A stretch of 40,585 nt of DNA, from the NCBI RefSeq assembly GCF_004323185.1, contig NZ_NAPS01000002.1, positions 590,832 to 631,416 on the forward strand. Reading direction: 5' to 3'. Made by a program: the position numbers and the translations under genes. Source of the DNA: Westiellopsis prolifica IICB1 (lineage in GTDB: Bacteria > Cyanobacteriota > Cyanobacteriia > Cyanobacteriales > Nostocaceae). Below, piece after piece: positions 9,282-18,090 of this stretch (its first letter is position 1; each line of letters begins with the position of its first letter). Under the pieces are notes generated by a model, which was not told where the DNA came from, did not search any database, and saw nothing but the letters and a program-made list of their open reading frames with translations.

Positions 9282-9406
9282 TAGACCTCTTGCAAAAATA
9301 TTTTTACCCCACCCTTTCCCTCCCCGTTTACAGGGAGGGAACTAAATCTTCCCCTCGTTCACGGGGGGATTGAGGGGGGGTTAATTCGACTTTTGCAAGA
9401 GGTCTA
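9282..9406. mobile_element. MITE-like element with perfect 16-bp terminal inverted repeats
   Basis: The ends TAGACCTCTTGCAAAA (9282-9297) and TTTTGCAAGAGGTCTA (9391-9406) are perfect inverted copies. The outermost TA on each side would fit a TA target duplication as made by IS630/Tc1-type transposases. The interior has no coding capacity but holds a TCCCTCC...GGAGGGA stem and a CCCC...GGGG stem. It is a non-autonomous element needing a transposase from elsewhere. Confidence 0.75.
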
Positions 9407-9681
9407 TTTACTTTTCGTAACATAACTATATTTGTTCTGCTGACTTACTTACCAGTCAGGCTTCTGTCGGATTAAACTAATTTGCGCTAAAGTGTCAAGA
9501 GCTTTCGCATTAGCAGTAAACTGGATCTCTGTTAATTAACACAGGTTCAATTTCAAGCTGACAAAGCCTTGTGGGTCAATTTCCTCCCAATAAGGAACAA
9601 CCCATCATACGAGAAGTGTGACGTCTGTGTGTAGAAGCAAGAAGTAAAAAAATATTAGCAGAAAGCAAATAGAGATAAAGC

Positions 9682-11121
9682 ATGAAAGTTACCCAGGAAA
9701 AACTCCCCTCCAGTCAAATTGGTCTGGAAATAGAGATCACACCAGAAAAAACCAAGCAAACCTACGAACAAGTTATTCAAAACTTAAGCCGTTCTGCCAA
9801 CATTCCTGGGTTTCGTAAAGGCAAAGTGCCACGACAGATACTGCTACAGCGCCTGGGTATAACTCGAATCAAGGCAGCAGCGCTAGAAGAACTTATTCAA
9901 GATGGCATTACAGAAGCTGTTAAACAAGAAGATATCAAGGCGATCGGGCAACCACAATTACGTTCATCATTTGATGACTTGATTAATAATTATGAACCTG
10001 GTAAACCCTTGATTTTTTCGGCTACTGTTGATGTGCCACCAGAAGTCAACTTGGCTCAGTACACTGATTTGCAAATCAAAGCAGAAGAAATCAAGTACGA
10101 CCCCGAAAAAGTAGATCAAGTTCTGGAAAATGAACGGCAACAAATGGCAACATTGATTCCTGTAGAAGGACGCCCAGCGCAACTGGGTGATATTGCCGTA
10201 GTTGACTTTAAAGGCGTGATCGCCAAAGCTGAAGGTGATGACGAAGCAGCTGAACCAGAAGCGATACCTGGCGGCGAAGCAACTGATTTTCAAGTAGAGT
10301 TACAGGAAGATAAATTTATTCCTGGTTTTGTCACAGGCATCTTGGGAATGAATTCTACAGAAACTAAAGAAATTTCTGCAACATTTCCCGACCCTTATGC
10401 GAATGAAGATTTAGCTGGAAAACCAGCTATTTTTACCGTTACTCTCAAAGAAATTAAAGAAAAAGAACTGCCACAATTGAATGATGACTTCGCCAAAGAC
10501 GTCAGCGAACACGAGACTTTGGCTGAATTACGCGCTTCCCTGGAAGAGAAATTCCAAAAAGAAGCGGAACAAAAAACCAAAGGAAATAAGCAGGAAGCCT
10601 TGTTAAAGGAACTGCTTCAGCATGTAGAAATTGACTTGCCAGAAACAATGATTGAGCGGGAAGTCGATAACATGATCACACAAACAGCTATGCGACTAGC
10701 GCAGCAAGGGTTAGATATCAAGAAATTTTTTACCGCCGATATCATCCCGCAATTACGTCAGCGTTCTCGTGATGAAGCGATAGAACGCCTCCAACGGACT
10801 CTAACCCTCGAAGAAATCGGTAAACGCGAGTCTATCGAAGTTACCGATGAAGAAGTCGCTAGCAGAATCAAAGAACTCTCTGAACAGTTATCTGGGCAAG
10901 ATTATGACCCAGAGCGACTACAAGAATATGTCAAAGACGAGCTGCTAACCGAAAAAACTATCGACTGGCTGCTGGAACATGCAAAAGTTGAACTCGTACC
11001 TGAAGGTTCTTTGAGCGCAGAAGAATCTCCAGCAGAAGAAACAGACGAAAGCGAAGAACAAATCACTATAGATGCTGAAGCCACAGCAGTTACAGAGGAA
11101 GCCTCAACAGAAGCAGAATAA
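9682..11121 (+). CDS. tig: Trigger factor, ribosome-associated chaperone and prolyl isomerase
   Basis: A 479-residue trigger factor. The N-terminal ribosome-binding domain (about 1-130) has the GFRKGKVPR signature at about 44-52. The central FKBP-like domain (about 165-265) follows, with a charged insertion (EGDDEAAEPEA) near 187. The helical C-terminal arms extend to about 440, and an acidic, disordered tail rich in E, S and T ends the protein; such tails are common in cyanobacterial forms. It acts on nascent chains at the ribosome exit. It is followed by clpP and clpX on the same strand, the classical tig-clpP-clpX order, but a 265-base gap with repeats makes a separate clpP promoter likely. 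ATG 9682 has only a weak purine-rich site before it. Confidence 0.97.
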   Translation: MKVTQEKLPSSQIGLEIEITPEKTKQTYEQVIQNLSRSANIPGFRKGKVPRQILLQRLGITRIKAAALEELIQDGITEAVKQEDIKAIGQPQLRSSFDDLINNYEPGKPLIFSATVDVPPEVNLAQYTDLQIKAEEIKYDPEKVDQVLENERQQMATLIPVEGRPAQLGDIAVVDFKGVIAKAEGDDEAAEPEAIPGGEATDFQVELQEDKFIPGFVTGILGMNSTETKEISATFPDPYANEDLAGKPAIFTVTLKEIKEKELPQLNDDFAKDVSEHETLAELRASLEEKFQKEAEQKTKGNKQEALLKELLQHVEIDLPETMIEREVDNMITQTAMRLAQQGLDIKKFFTADIIPQLRQRSRDEAIERLQRTLTLEEIGKRESIEVTDEEVASRIKELSEQLSGQDYDPERLQEYVKDELLTEKTIDWLLEHAKVELVPEGSLSAEESPAEETDESEEQITIDAEATAVTEEASTEAE

Positions 11122-11126
11122 ATTTA

Positions 11127-11280
11127 GGGATTAGGGATCGGGGATCGGGGATCGGGGATCGGGGATCAACAATTAGGATTCAGACATAGTTAATAAAATT
11201 CAACAATCAACCCAATCCCTAATCCCCAATCCCTAATCCCCAATCCCTAATCCCCAATCCCTAATCCCCAATCCCTTGTT
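11127..11280. repeat. Heptamer tandem arrays between tig and clpP
   Basis: Two arrays. The first (about 11127-11166) repeats GGGGATC; the second (about 11212-11280) alternates CCCTAAT and CCCCAAT as a 14-base unit. They are approximate inverted complements of each other (GGGGAT versus ATCCCC), so a transcript could fold back here. STRR-type repeat with no coding function. Confidence 0.85.
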
Positions 11281-11377
11281 CCCTATCCCCTAGATTCATG
11301 CTGTATTCACACGAGAAGAAATTATATGAGGCATAATGGTTAACACATACCTAAAATAAAAAACATTCGCTCATCAC

Positions 11378-11395
11378 AGGCAGCATATGCTGCCT
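11378..11395. promoter_or_regulatory. 18-bp perfect palindrome in front of clpP
   Basis: AGGCAGCATATGCTGCCT is a perfect palindrome with an ATG at its centre (11387). It could be a repressor operator or an RNA hairpin. If clpP starts at 11438, the palindrome lies in the leader 43 bases upstream. Its role is inferred from symmetry and position only. Confidence 0.4.
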
Positions 11396-11437
11396 CACCC
11401 ACTGTTACTGTTACATTTAAAGTCAACATTTGTCTGT

Positions 11438-12133
11438 ATGCTTGTATCGCAGTCGGGAAATTACCCAATCAGCAGTTTGAGTCCATTTGAAATTCGCGCC
11501 CAAAACGGTCCGAGTAACATCGTGCCGATGGTGGTAGAGCAATCTGGCATGGGAGAACGAGCCTTTGATATCTACTCCCGCCTACTACGAGAACGAATTA
11601 TTTTTTTGGGAACGCCAATAGACGATACTATCGCTAACTCGATAGTTGCTCAGTTGCTGTTCCTAGACGCTGAAGATTCAGAAAAAGATATTCAGCTATA
11701 CATTAATTCTCCTGGCGGCTCGGTATATGCGGGCATGGCAATATATGATACAATTCAACAAATTCGTCCAGATGTTGTGACCATTTGTTTTGGATTAGCC
11801 GCAAGCATGGGAGCATTTTTACTGGCAGCCGGAACAGCAGGTAAACGTATGTCTTTACCTGATTCGCGGATTATGATTCACCAACCTCTTGGTGGCGCTC
11901 AAGGTCAAGCAATTGACATAGAAATTCAAGCCAGGGAAATTCTTTACATTAAAGCAAAGTTGAATCAGTTACTCTCACACCATACTGGTCAACCATTAGA
12001 AAGAATAGAAGCCGATACTGAACGGGACTTTTTCATGTCGGCTGAAGAGGCCAAAAATTATGGATTGATCGATCAGGTCATCACCAGGCAAAATCTTCCC
12101 GCAGCAGGGGAAAACGTCACCATTCTGAAATAA
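11438..12133 (+). CDS. clpP: ATP-dependent Clp protease proteolytic subunit
   Basis: A ClpP serine peptidase subunit, which forms the barrel that degrades proteins unfolded by ClpX or ClpC. The catalytic triad is visible: Ser in GLAASMGAF, His in [10 protein letters not shown], Asp in [24 protein letters not shown] is the conserved oxyanion region, so this is an active ClpP, not a ClpR. The family core begins at [20 protein letters not shown]. The frame is open from ATG 11387 (248 residues); ATG 11438 (231 residues) is preferred because the extra N-terminus is unlike the family, and ATG 11528 is a third option; none has a strong ribosome binding site. It ends nine bases before clpX, so the two are certainly one unit. 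Confidence 0.95.
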   Translation: MLVSQSGNYPISSLSPFEIRAQNGPSNIVPMVVEQSGMGERAFDIYSRLLRERIIFLGTPIDDTIANSIVAQLLFLDAEDSEKDIQLYINSPGGSVYAGMAIYDTIQQIRPDVVTICFGLAASMGAFLLAAGTAGKRMSLPDSRIMIHQPLGGAQGQAIDIEIQAREILYIKAKLNQLLSHHTGQPLERIEADTERDFFMSAEEAKNYGLIDQVITRQNLPAAGENVTILK

Positions 12134-12142
12134 GAGGCTGGT

Positions 12143-13483
12143 ATGTCTAAGTACGACTCCCATTTAAAATGTTCGTTTTGTGGCAAGTCTCAGGAGCAGG
12201 TGCGTAAATTAATCGCTGGACCGGGAGTCTATATCTGCGATGAGTGCGTTGACTTGTGTAATGAAATCCTAGACGAGGAGTTGCTCGACACAAATAGCGC
12301 GGCGTCTCAACCAACACAAAAGTCAGAAGATCCTCAAAAGCGCCGTGTCCGCTCCTCCAATCTCTCGTTAAATCAAATCCCCAAACCGCGAGAGATTAAA
12401 AATTATCTAGACGAACATGTGATCGGGCAAGACGAAGCCAAAAAAGTACTATCAGTAGCTGTTTACAATCACTATAAGCGACTAGCAATCATTCAGTCCA
12501 AAAACAATGGCAAAGGTGCAAATGATGATGCCGTTGAGCTACAAAAGTCCAACATTCTGTTGATTGGACCTACTGGTTGTGGTAAAACTCTACTTGCTCA
12601 GACTCTAGCCAAAATTCTAGATGTGCCGTTTGCTGTTGCTGATGCGACTACCCTGACAGAAGCAGGATATGTGGGCGAAGATGTAGAAAATATTTTGTTG
12701 CGACTGCTGCAAGTAGCAGATTTGGATGTCGAAGAAGCGCAGCGGGGAATTATCTACATCGACGAAATCGATAAAATTGCTCGTAAGAGTGAAAACCCAT
12801 CGATAACACGGGATGTTTCTGGTGAAGGTGTACAGCAAGCTTTGCTGAAAATGCTCGAAGGAACTGTTGCTAACGTACCTCCCCAAGGCGGACGCAAGCA
12901 CCCTTATCAAGACTGCATCCAGATTGACACGAGTAATATTTTGTTTATCTGCGGCGGTGCTTTTGTGGGCTTAGAGAAGGTTGTAGAGCAGAGAACTGGC
13001 AAAAAGTCAATAGGCTTTGTGCAACCAGGAGAAGGCCAAACGAAAGAAAAGCGTGCAGCAGATACTCTGCGCCATTTAGAACCGGATGACCTAGTCAAAT
13101 TTGGCATGATTCCAGAATTTATTGGGCGTGTGCCAATGGTAGCAGTTGTAGATCCACTAGACGAAGAAGCGTTGATGGCAATCTTGACTCAACCACGTAG
13201 TGCTTTAGTTAAGCAGTACCAGAAACTATTGAAAATGGACAACGTGCAGCTGGACTTTAAAGCAGAAGCTTTGCGAGCGATCGCTCAAGAAGCCTACCGC
13301 CGCAAAACTGGTGCAAGGGCGCTGCGGGGTATTGTTGAAGAACTAATGCTTGATGTCATGTATGAGTTACCGTCTCGTAAGGACGTGACTCGCTGCACTG
13401 TCACACGGGAAATGGTAGAGAAGCGTTCCACTGCTGAACTATTAGTACATCCTTCTTCCCTACCCAAGCCAGAATCAGCATAA
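12143..13483 (+). CDS. clpX: ClpX, ATPase and unfoldase subunit of Clp protease
   Basis: A 446-residue AAA+ unfoldase. The N-terminal zinc-binding domain has four cysteines (CSFCGKS and CDECVDLC) for dimerisation and adaptor binding. The AAA+ module carries Walker A GPTGCGKT, Walker B in [11 protein letters not shown], a GYVGEDVE pore loop, an RKHPYQDC region, sensor/arginine-finger IPEFIGRVP, and the C-terminal [11 protein letters not shown] sensor-2 motif. The ClpP-docking IGF loop is present as [10 protein letters not shown]. Length is normal. It starts nine bases after clpP with AGAGG just before the ATG. It supplies unfolded substrates to the ClpP barrel. Confidence 0.98.
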   Translation: MSKYDSHLKCSFCGKSQEQVRKLIAGPGVYICDECVDLCNEILDEELLDTNSAASQPTQKSEDPQKRRVRSSNLSLNQIPKPREIKNYLDEHVIGQDEAKKVLSVAVYNHYKRLAIIQSKNNGKGANDDAVELQKSNILLIGPTGCGKTLLAQTLAKILDVPFAVADATTLTEAGYVGEDVENILLRLLQVADLDVEEAQRGIIYIDEIDKIARKSENPSITRDVSGEGVQQALLKMLEGTVANVPPQGGRKHPYQDCIQIDTSNILFICGGAFVGLEKVVEQRTGKKSIGFVQPGEGQTKEKRAADTLRHLEPDDLVKFGMIPEFIGRVPMVAVVDPLDEEALMAILTQPRSALVKQYQKLLKMDNVQLDFKAEALRAIAQEAYRRKTGARALRGIVEELMLDVMYELPSRKDVTRCTVTREMVEKRSTAELLVHPSSLPKPESA

Positions 13484-13588
13484 ACTATAAAGTCAGGGGA
13501 CACGGCGACAAGGTGACACAGGGACAGAATCTTCTAACCCTTTCCATCTCCCCCTTCCCCACTTCCCCGTACTCCTCACCACCTCCTC

Positions 13589-14506
13589 GTGGAGATGACT
13601 TACATTAATATCCGTGGCGTAGAGCATTATTACGAGTGGATACGAGAATCATCGATGGTTTCTCAACCCAAACCAGTGATGGTTTTTGTGCATGGTTGGG
13701 CTGGTTCTAGTAGATACTGGCAGAGTACTGCCGCAGCTTTGCTTGAACAATTCGATTGTCTGCTTTATGATTTACGGGGGTTCGGGCGTTCCCGTGGTAA
13801 GCCGACTGCTGTCACGAAAGCTAGTGAAGCTGTTGTCGAGTCCGATTCACCGCCAGAAAAATCACAAGCAGTTACAGATTTAACTTACGAATTAGAAGAA
13901 TACGCGCATGATTTAGCAGCGTTGTTAGATTCGTTACAGATTCAACGCGCTTATATCCATGCTCATTCAATGGGCGCTTCTATCGGTACTCTATTTCTCA
14001 ACCGCTATCCAGAACGAGTGGAAAAAGCAATTCTTACTTGTAGTGGTATTTTTGAGTACGACGAAAAAGCGTTCACAGCTTTTCATAAATTTGGTGGCTA
14101 CGTTGTCAAATTCCGTCCTCAATGGTTAGGAAAAATACCGTTGGTAGACAGGATGTTCATAGCGCGATTTTTACATCGTCCCATCCCAGCACCAGAAAGG
14201 CGGGCTTTTTTACAAGATTTTCTGATCGCTGATTATGATGCAGCTTTAGGCACAATTTTTACTTCTGTAAGTAAAGCTGCTGCTGAATTAATGCCGCAGG
14301 AATTTAGTAAGATTACTGTACCGACACTGCTAGTTTCAGGAGAGTATGATAAAATTATCCCTGCCGAGATGGGACGTCAAGCAGCAAAACTGAATCAAGC
14401 AGTTGAACATGTGATGATTCGCAAGACAGCCCATTTCCCAATGTTGGAAGATGCACCAACTTACTTAAAAAGGGTGCAAGAATTTTTGTCAATGGTCAAT
14501 GCTTAA
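13589..14506 (+). CDS. Alpha/beta-fold hydrolase
   Basis: A 305-residue alpha/beta hydrolase. The oxyanion region FVHGWAGSSRYW, the nucleophile elbow HAHSMGAS (Ser), the acid in LLVSGEYDKIIP (Asp) and the catalytic His in KTAHFPMLED are all in the normal order. About 30 polar residues follow strand 4 (near residues 70-105) as an insertion before the nucleophile, which differs from the shortest family members. No signal peptide, so probably cytoplasmic; substrate cannot be inferred. The frame opens at GTG 13589, but ATG 13595 two codons later is equally plausible. It lies 105 bases after clpX on the same strand. Confidence 0.88.
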   Translation: MEMTYINIRGVEHYYEWIRESSMVSQPKPVMVFVHGWAGSSRYWQSTAAALLEQFDCLLYDLRGFGRSRGKPTAVTKASEAVVESDSPPEKSQAVTDLTYELEEYAHDLAALLDSLQIQRAYIHAHSMGASIGTLFLNRYPERVEKAILTCSGIFEYDEKAFTAFHKFGGYVVKFRPQWLGKIPLVDRMFIARFLHRPIPAPERRAFLQDFLIADYDAALGTIFTSVSKAAAELMPQEFSKITVPTLLVSGEYDKIIPAEMGRQAAKLNQAVEHVMIRKTAHFPMLEDAPTYLKRVQEFLSMVNA

Positions 14507-14581
14507 TACTTTCCCCCAGTCCGGGGGTAGGTTTTGAAATCTTGTACTGATTGAATAATTTTAACATGACTAAGGCGTAAA

Positions 14582-14630
14582 CACCGAGGGATAGCTTACC
14601 CTACGGGAAGGCTTCGCCTACATCCCCGGT
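14582..14630. repeat. Imperfect inverted repeat
   Basis: ACCGAGGGAT (left) and ATCCCCGGT (right) pair imperfectly around a segment that includes CCCTACGGG and GGCTTCGCC, both of which are small hairpins themselves. This looks like one of the dispersed hairpin repeats of Nostocales genomes. Confidence 0.5.
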
Positions 14631-14679
14631 AATACTATAGGAGTCCGATTTGATTTATGAAAAAATCTAAGTATCTGTA

Positions 14680-14750
14680 GGGTGTGTTATAGCGTAGCTA
14701 TCACGCACCTAAATCCTTAACTGGTGCGTTAGCCTTTGGCGTAACACAAC
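14680..14750. repeat. Inverted repeat of the GTGTGTTA...TAACACAA type
   Basis: A left arm, GGTGTGTTATAGCG through CACGCACC (about 14681-14708), matches the reverse complement of a right arm ending GCGTAACACAAC (about 14722-14750) over about 28 bases with several mismatches. Similar elements are numerous in heterocystous cyanobacteria by my recollection. Confidence 0.55.
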
Positions 14751-14825
14751 GGCAACAAAGGGGGAAGAAAATCTACACCCCTTTTTGCCTCCCCTACGTG
14801 TATTTCAGAAATCAAATATGAGTCC

Positions 14826-14930
14826 TATATTTCACGTTAATAGCGATACATATGAATCTTGTACCAGACGTAGCATTGCTACGTCTCTACACACCTGTAT
14901 TTGTATCAAGATTTTTGTGAAATGGTATAA
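14826..14930. mobile_element. MITE-like dispersed repeat, copy 1
   Basis: The left part (ATTTCACGTTAATAGCGATA, then TGTACCAGACG after a few bases) is shared almost base for base with 21330-21372; the right part (TATTTGTATCA, then TTGTGAAATGGTAT) matches 21424-21454. The two ends are imperfect inverted repeats of each other (TATTTCAC versus GTGAAATGGTATA). The centre holds AGACGTAGC-ATT-GCTACGTCT, a perfect 9-bp hairpin (14866-14886), which differs from copy 2. No coding capacity. Confidence 0.7.
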
Positions 14931-15272
14931 CACAGCACGAAAAGCCCAACGGTGTTGCTGTTTCTCTGGGGTTTTCAGCATTTTCCTTATAAAAATATAC
15001 CAGACTTAACATACGAAAATAAAGAATATAAATTAAATCTTAAGACTCGATCAGTCTAAAAACTGGCTGAATAACCCGTAGAAGCAATACTTTACCGCAA
15101 ATTTGCTTAGATCCTCTGGGTGGTAAGTAGTTATTTAGCACTGATTTCACCATTTGCACAAAAAGCAATTTCTATCGCAAGAAGTTGCAATTCATTTAGC
15201 AGGAAAGGATGAGATTTTTTCTTGTTAGGTCTTTTATTGTCTTAATTCAAAAAAATATAAAGGATTTTATTT

Positions 15273-15743
15273 ATGTTTTGTTGGAAAAATATTAGTGCGA
15301 TCATTACTTTGTTTAGTTTTATTTTTGGTTTTGATTCGGTTATACCAGTGTTGAATGAGCAAGCAGCATTAGCTCAAACGAGGAGAGAAAAAAATGTTGG
15401 AGTTATTGAATGTAGCGGTATCCAAGAGGGTGGACCTATCAGAAAATACACAATTCAAAGTGCAACTCTGGAAAACGCTAAGGACGGTTTTAGATTAACT
15501 TTGACAGTTAAAGGATGGAAGTCTCAAGGATGGGTAAGTGGCGATCGCGTTGTTTATCGAGTAGCTCGTGATCTCAAAGTTTACGACGTAGATTATCACA
15601 ATGACGGTCAAACCGATACAACATTGGGAATTAAAACAAATGGTGAGTTTGAATATACTGCAATGCCAACTTCTAGATCGATTTGCTTAACAAAAGGAAC
15701 TCTAACTTTTGGCACAGGAGTAAAACAAACGCTTTTTAGATAA
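15273..15743 (+). CDS. Secreted hypothetical protein
   Basis: A 156-residue protein with an N-terminal signal peptide: basic start (CWKN), hydrophobic segment (about 8-20) and a probable signal peptidase site after AALA (near residue 34). The mature part of about 120 residues is rich in beta-strand-type sequence, with two cysteines (VIECSG and SICLTKG) that could form a disulfide bond. I do not recognise the family. AAGGA about eight bases before the ATG supports the start. The gene lies upstream of the Vps62-like gene on the same strand, but no functional link is visible. Confidence 0.75.
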   Translation: MFCWKNISAIITLFSFIFGFDSVIPVLNEQAALAQTRREKNVGVIECSGIQEGGPIRKYTIQSATLENAKDGFRLTLTVKGWKSQGWVSGDRVVYRVARDLKVYDVDYHNDGQTDTTLGIKTNGEFEYTAMPTSRSICLTKGTLTFGTGVKQTLFR

Positions 15744-15824
15744 AGCTTTATTGTTCTTAGTGTTCCCTATAAAGAAGAAATAACTGTGGTTTGTTTATAG
15801 AAATCCGTGTATGGGAGACGAAGA

Positions 15825-15944
15825 ATGCGTCACGTCAAGTTATTGGCGATCGCGATCGCATCTTTTGTGGGGGCGATTCTGGGTGAGGGATTGGTGAGAC
15901 GAGCGATCGTACTTCTGTTGTGTGGTGTTTTGAGTTTTAACTAA
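15825..15944 (+). other. 39-codon hydrophobic frame, in frame with the Vps62-like gene
   Basis: ATG 15825 to TAA 15942 encodes a hydrophobic peptide (VKLLAIAIASFVGAILGEG, then a second hydrophobic run IVLLLCGVL). GGGAG seven bases upstream is a good ribosome binding site. The frame is the same as that of the next gene (GTG 15999), and all 18 codons between TAA and GTG are open. The best reading is that this is the severed signal peptide or membrane anchor of that protein; an independent small membrane peptide is the alternative. It contains two overlapping HIP1-like octamers. Confidence 0.45.
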
Positions 15945-15998
15945 GTTGATTTAGGTCAGCTAGAAGGTAAACCCCAACTAAAAATAAGTGGGCTTCAA

Positions 15999-17018
15999 GT
16001 GCCAAATCAACCATTTGTGGAAGAAATTAAATTTCAGTTGTTTAGTAAAGATTCTCAGAAAAAGGATGAACTAGTTGCTCTTTTTGTTGCTGAACGCCCT
16101 GAAATATCTAACACAAATCAAGTATATCCAGTGCAAAGCGATCCAACTGGAAAAACCGGAAAGATTATAAATCTTAAGGGGGTTGAAGAGCTAGTAAATT
16201 ACTTTGCACCTGTTCTTTATTTTGAATCAGAAGATGAAATTAAATTTCCTTATGACGCTAAAGAGATAGTATTATCTCCTTCCTATCAGAAGCGATCAAG
16301 GACAAAAGACGGAAAAGAAAGAAAATCAAGAAAGGGGGATAGCGAAACTTATTTTGACCTGGCTCCTCCTTTTCCCTCTTCTGCTACTGGGAAAGTTTAC
16401 GCATCAGTACTAAATAACTCAAAAATAAATGAGTTAGCAATTAACTATTACTTCTTCTATCCTCTTAGTAATTGGGCTGCTCATGGAGGTTACAATACAC
16501 ATCAAGGTGATTGGGAGGGTATTACACTCTTCTTGAAATCGGATGGAAAGCAGTGGATACTTAATCGAGCAGCCTATGCCCAACACCTCGATCCTCCTAA
16601 AACAATTGGATTAGATCGATTAAGATTTTTCAAAAATTCCAACCATCCCGAAGTTTATGTTGGCTTAGGTGGACATGCAAGCTACCCTAACCCTGACGAA
16701 ACCAATTGGACAACCTTACCAGATCGAAAACTAGAAATTCCTAATACTAGACGCTCAGAAAGTCACAGGGGAACAAATTTGTGGCAGTCACAGGGACATG
16801 TAGAGTATCTGCCTCGCGTTAGCAATAGTCTCAATACCAAGCATTCTTGGTTACTCTACTCAGGATGTTGGGGACTTCCAGACCTAGATGGTGATGGTTC
16901 GGGCATAGATGGAGATGCTGCTCCTCGTGGTCCAGCATTCCTTGAAGTTACGCTGACTGGTAGAGGGGACGGAAATGTTGGACTTCGCTGGTTAGATCCT
17001 TGGAAGTGGGCATCATAA
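15999..17018 (+). CDS. Vps62-related protein, probably N-terminally truncated
   Basis: A 339-residue frame resembling the Vps62/DUF946 family by its spaced motifs: LVNYFAPVLYFESEDEIKFP near the start of the domain, HQGDWEGITLF, VGLGGHASYPNP and a C-terminal GCWGLPDLDGDG. The HxGDWE and GGHASY motifs have conserved His, Asp and Glu that look metal- or phosphate-binding, but no reaction is established. The GTG start at 15999 has no ribosome binding site, and the frame is open upstream as far as TAA 15942, beyond which a hydrophobic leader lies in the same frame. So the present gene may be a broken secreted or anchored protein, or be translated weakly. The acidic DLDGDGSGIDGD run near 305 could bind calcium. 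Confidence 0.75.
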   Translation: MPNQPFVEEIKFQLFSKDSQKKDELVALFVAERPEISNTNQVYPVQSDPTGKTGKIINLKGVEELVNYFAPVLYFESEDEIKFPYDAKEIVLSPSYQKRSRTKDGKERKSRKGDSETYFDLAPPFPSSATGKVYASVLNNSKINELAINYYFFYPLSNWAAHGGYNTHQGDWEGITLFLKSDGKQWILNRAAYAQHLDPPKTIGLDRLRFFKNSNHPEVYVGLGGHASYPNPDETNWTTLPDRKLEIPNTRRSESHRGTNLWQSQGHVEYLPRVSNSLNTKHSWLLYSGCWGLPDLDGDGSGIDGDAAPRGPAFLEVTLTGRGDGNVGLRWLDPWKWAS

Positions 17019-17080
17019 CCAATACCTTTATATCCTCCCACACCATATTAATTGTTCAATCTAGACAGTAGGCTGCAAAA

Positions 17081-18076
17081 ATGAAAAAACTACAGTATTT
17101 AATCATTGCATTACTAGGTACGGTTCTCTTTCTCAGCCTCAACCTGCTACTTCCAATAATTTCCCCAGCCCAAACAGCTAACATCAACCAAACCCTCGTT
17201 GAAGCAGACAAGCTTTACCTTGCAGGTAACACCGCAGGCGCAGAAAAACTCTACCGTCAAGTCAAACCGCCATTTCCCAAAGAGAAAAACGGAACAAACA
17301 TCATCCCCAAACCCATTACCGATCCTCAACAACTCTCCGGCGCAGGTCAGGTTTACTGGCGCAATGCAACACAAGGAATGCAAGAGGGACTTACCAGTAA
17401 AATTTTTACGCCATTACAAACGTTGCTGGAGAAAGAACCACAATTTATTCCTGCTTATCAACTCTATGGGGAAGCAGCTGAGAAATATGGCTCCCAAAAA
17501 GATGTAATTCCCATTTTAGAAAAAGGAGTTACAGCTTTTCCTGATTCGGTAGAGTTAAATAAAGCTCTCATTAAAGCTCTAGAAGAAGATGACAAGTGGC
17601 TGGAATCTTCAATTATTGCTCGTCAATTTGCGATTGTTTATCCTCAAAATCCAGAAGCACCCGAATTTCTCAAGATAGCCGAAAAGAATTTTAAGCGTTT
17701 CCGTAGCAAACTCAACGAAAAAGTCGTTACCCAAGGAATTTTGGGTGGTATAGTCGGTGCATTTACTGGTAGCGGAACTGGCCAAGTTGTGGAACTCGGT
17801 AAGTTGCTGCTACAAGGCGAATCAGGGATGGGAGAATCTTTTGCTAAAGTCTACAAAGAGGAATTAACCCTAATAGATGACCCCCAAGTTCTGGAATACG
17901 TTAGTCGCATTGGTAATGATCTTGCCAATTTGATGGGACGCAATGATTTCAAATACGAATTTTATGTTGTCAAACAAGATTCTTTCAACGCTTTTGCTTT
18001 ACCCGGTGGTAAAGTTTTTGTCAATACAGGTGCGATTATGGCTATTTGTCATTGGTTATCAACCACTAACGACTAA
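17081..18076 (+). pseudogene. M48-family peptidase with TPR-like region, C-terminally truncated
   Basis: A 331-residue frame beginning with a signal peptide (hydrophobic to about 28, SPAQ cleavage region), then helical repeats like tetratricopeptides (about 30-205), then the start of an M48 peptidase domain: LIDDPQVLEYVSRIGNDLA and FYVVKQDSFNAFALPGGKVF. In the family the text continues after NTGAI into a helix and the zinc motif HEXXH. Here it changes abruptly after GAIM to ICHWLSTTND and stops; no HEXXH exists in any frame nearby. The break coincides with a short CCACTAA-type tandem repeat. It therefore cannot be an active metallopeptidase; only the chaperone-like N-terminal part could work. 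The start has a fair site (TAGGCTGC) but no classical one. Confidence 0.85.
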
Positions 18077-18090
18077 CCACTAACTAACTT
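18052..18090. repeat. Short heptamer repeat at the end of the M48 gene
   Basis: TGGTTATCAACCACTAACGA followed by CTAACCACTAACTAAC, a degenerate CCACTAA/CGACTAA array. It supplies the stop codon of the truncated peptidase gene and borders the 3' end of the minus-strand GntR gene. It is the probable recombination junction. Confidence 0.65.

Larger units (their letters stand above)
8599..9681. other. 1.08-kb gene-free divergent region between asd and tig
   Basis: No convincing coding frame. The left part (8650-8900) is very A+T-rich and should contain the asd promoter; the right part leads to tig. In between lie a GC-rich hairpin (9248-9269) and a 125-base MITE-like element (9282-9406), annotated separately. 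The region is long for a cyanobacterial promoter gap, and an unannotated small RNA cannot be excluded. Confidence 0.5.
14507..15272. other. 766-base repeat-rich gap
   Basis: No supported gene. The stretch holds three separate inverted-repeat elements, listed below, and then an A+T-rich section (about 15000-15272) that probably contains the promoter of the secreted-protein gene at 15273. A 74-codon frame at 14785-15009 is only the repeats read through. Confidence 0.6.

Noticed and set aside
9967-10293. 108-codon frame antisense to trigger factor
   Set aside because: Shadow of the FKBP-like region of tig; rich in Phe/Cys/His as expected for a reversed acidic gene.
11127-11280. Possible CRISPR array
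   Set aside because: The units are 7 or 14 bases without unique spacers; these are heterocystous-cyanobacterial STRR repeats. No Cas genes are present in the window.
14785-15009. 74-codon open frame in the repeat-rich gap
   Set aside because: It lies mostly across the MITE-like repeat and its hairpin, has no ribosome binding site, and its composition is that of the repeat; copy 2 does not keep the frame.
13589-18076. A new secreted-enzyme system formed by the hydrolase, secreted protein, Vps62-like and M48 genes
   Set aside because: The genes are separated by a repeat-filled gap, two of them are broken, and no shared regulation or pathway can be shown; decay is the simpler account.
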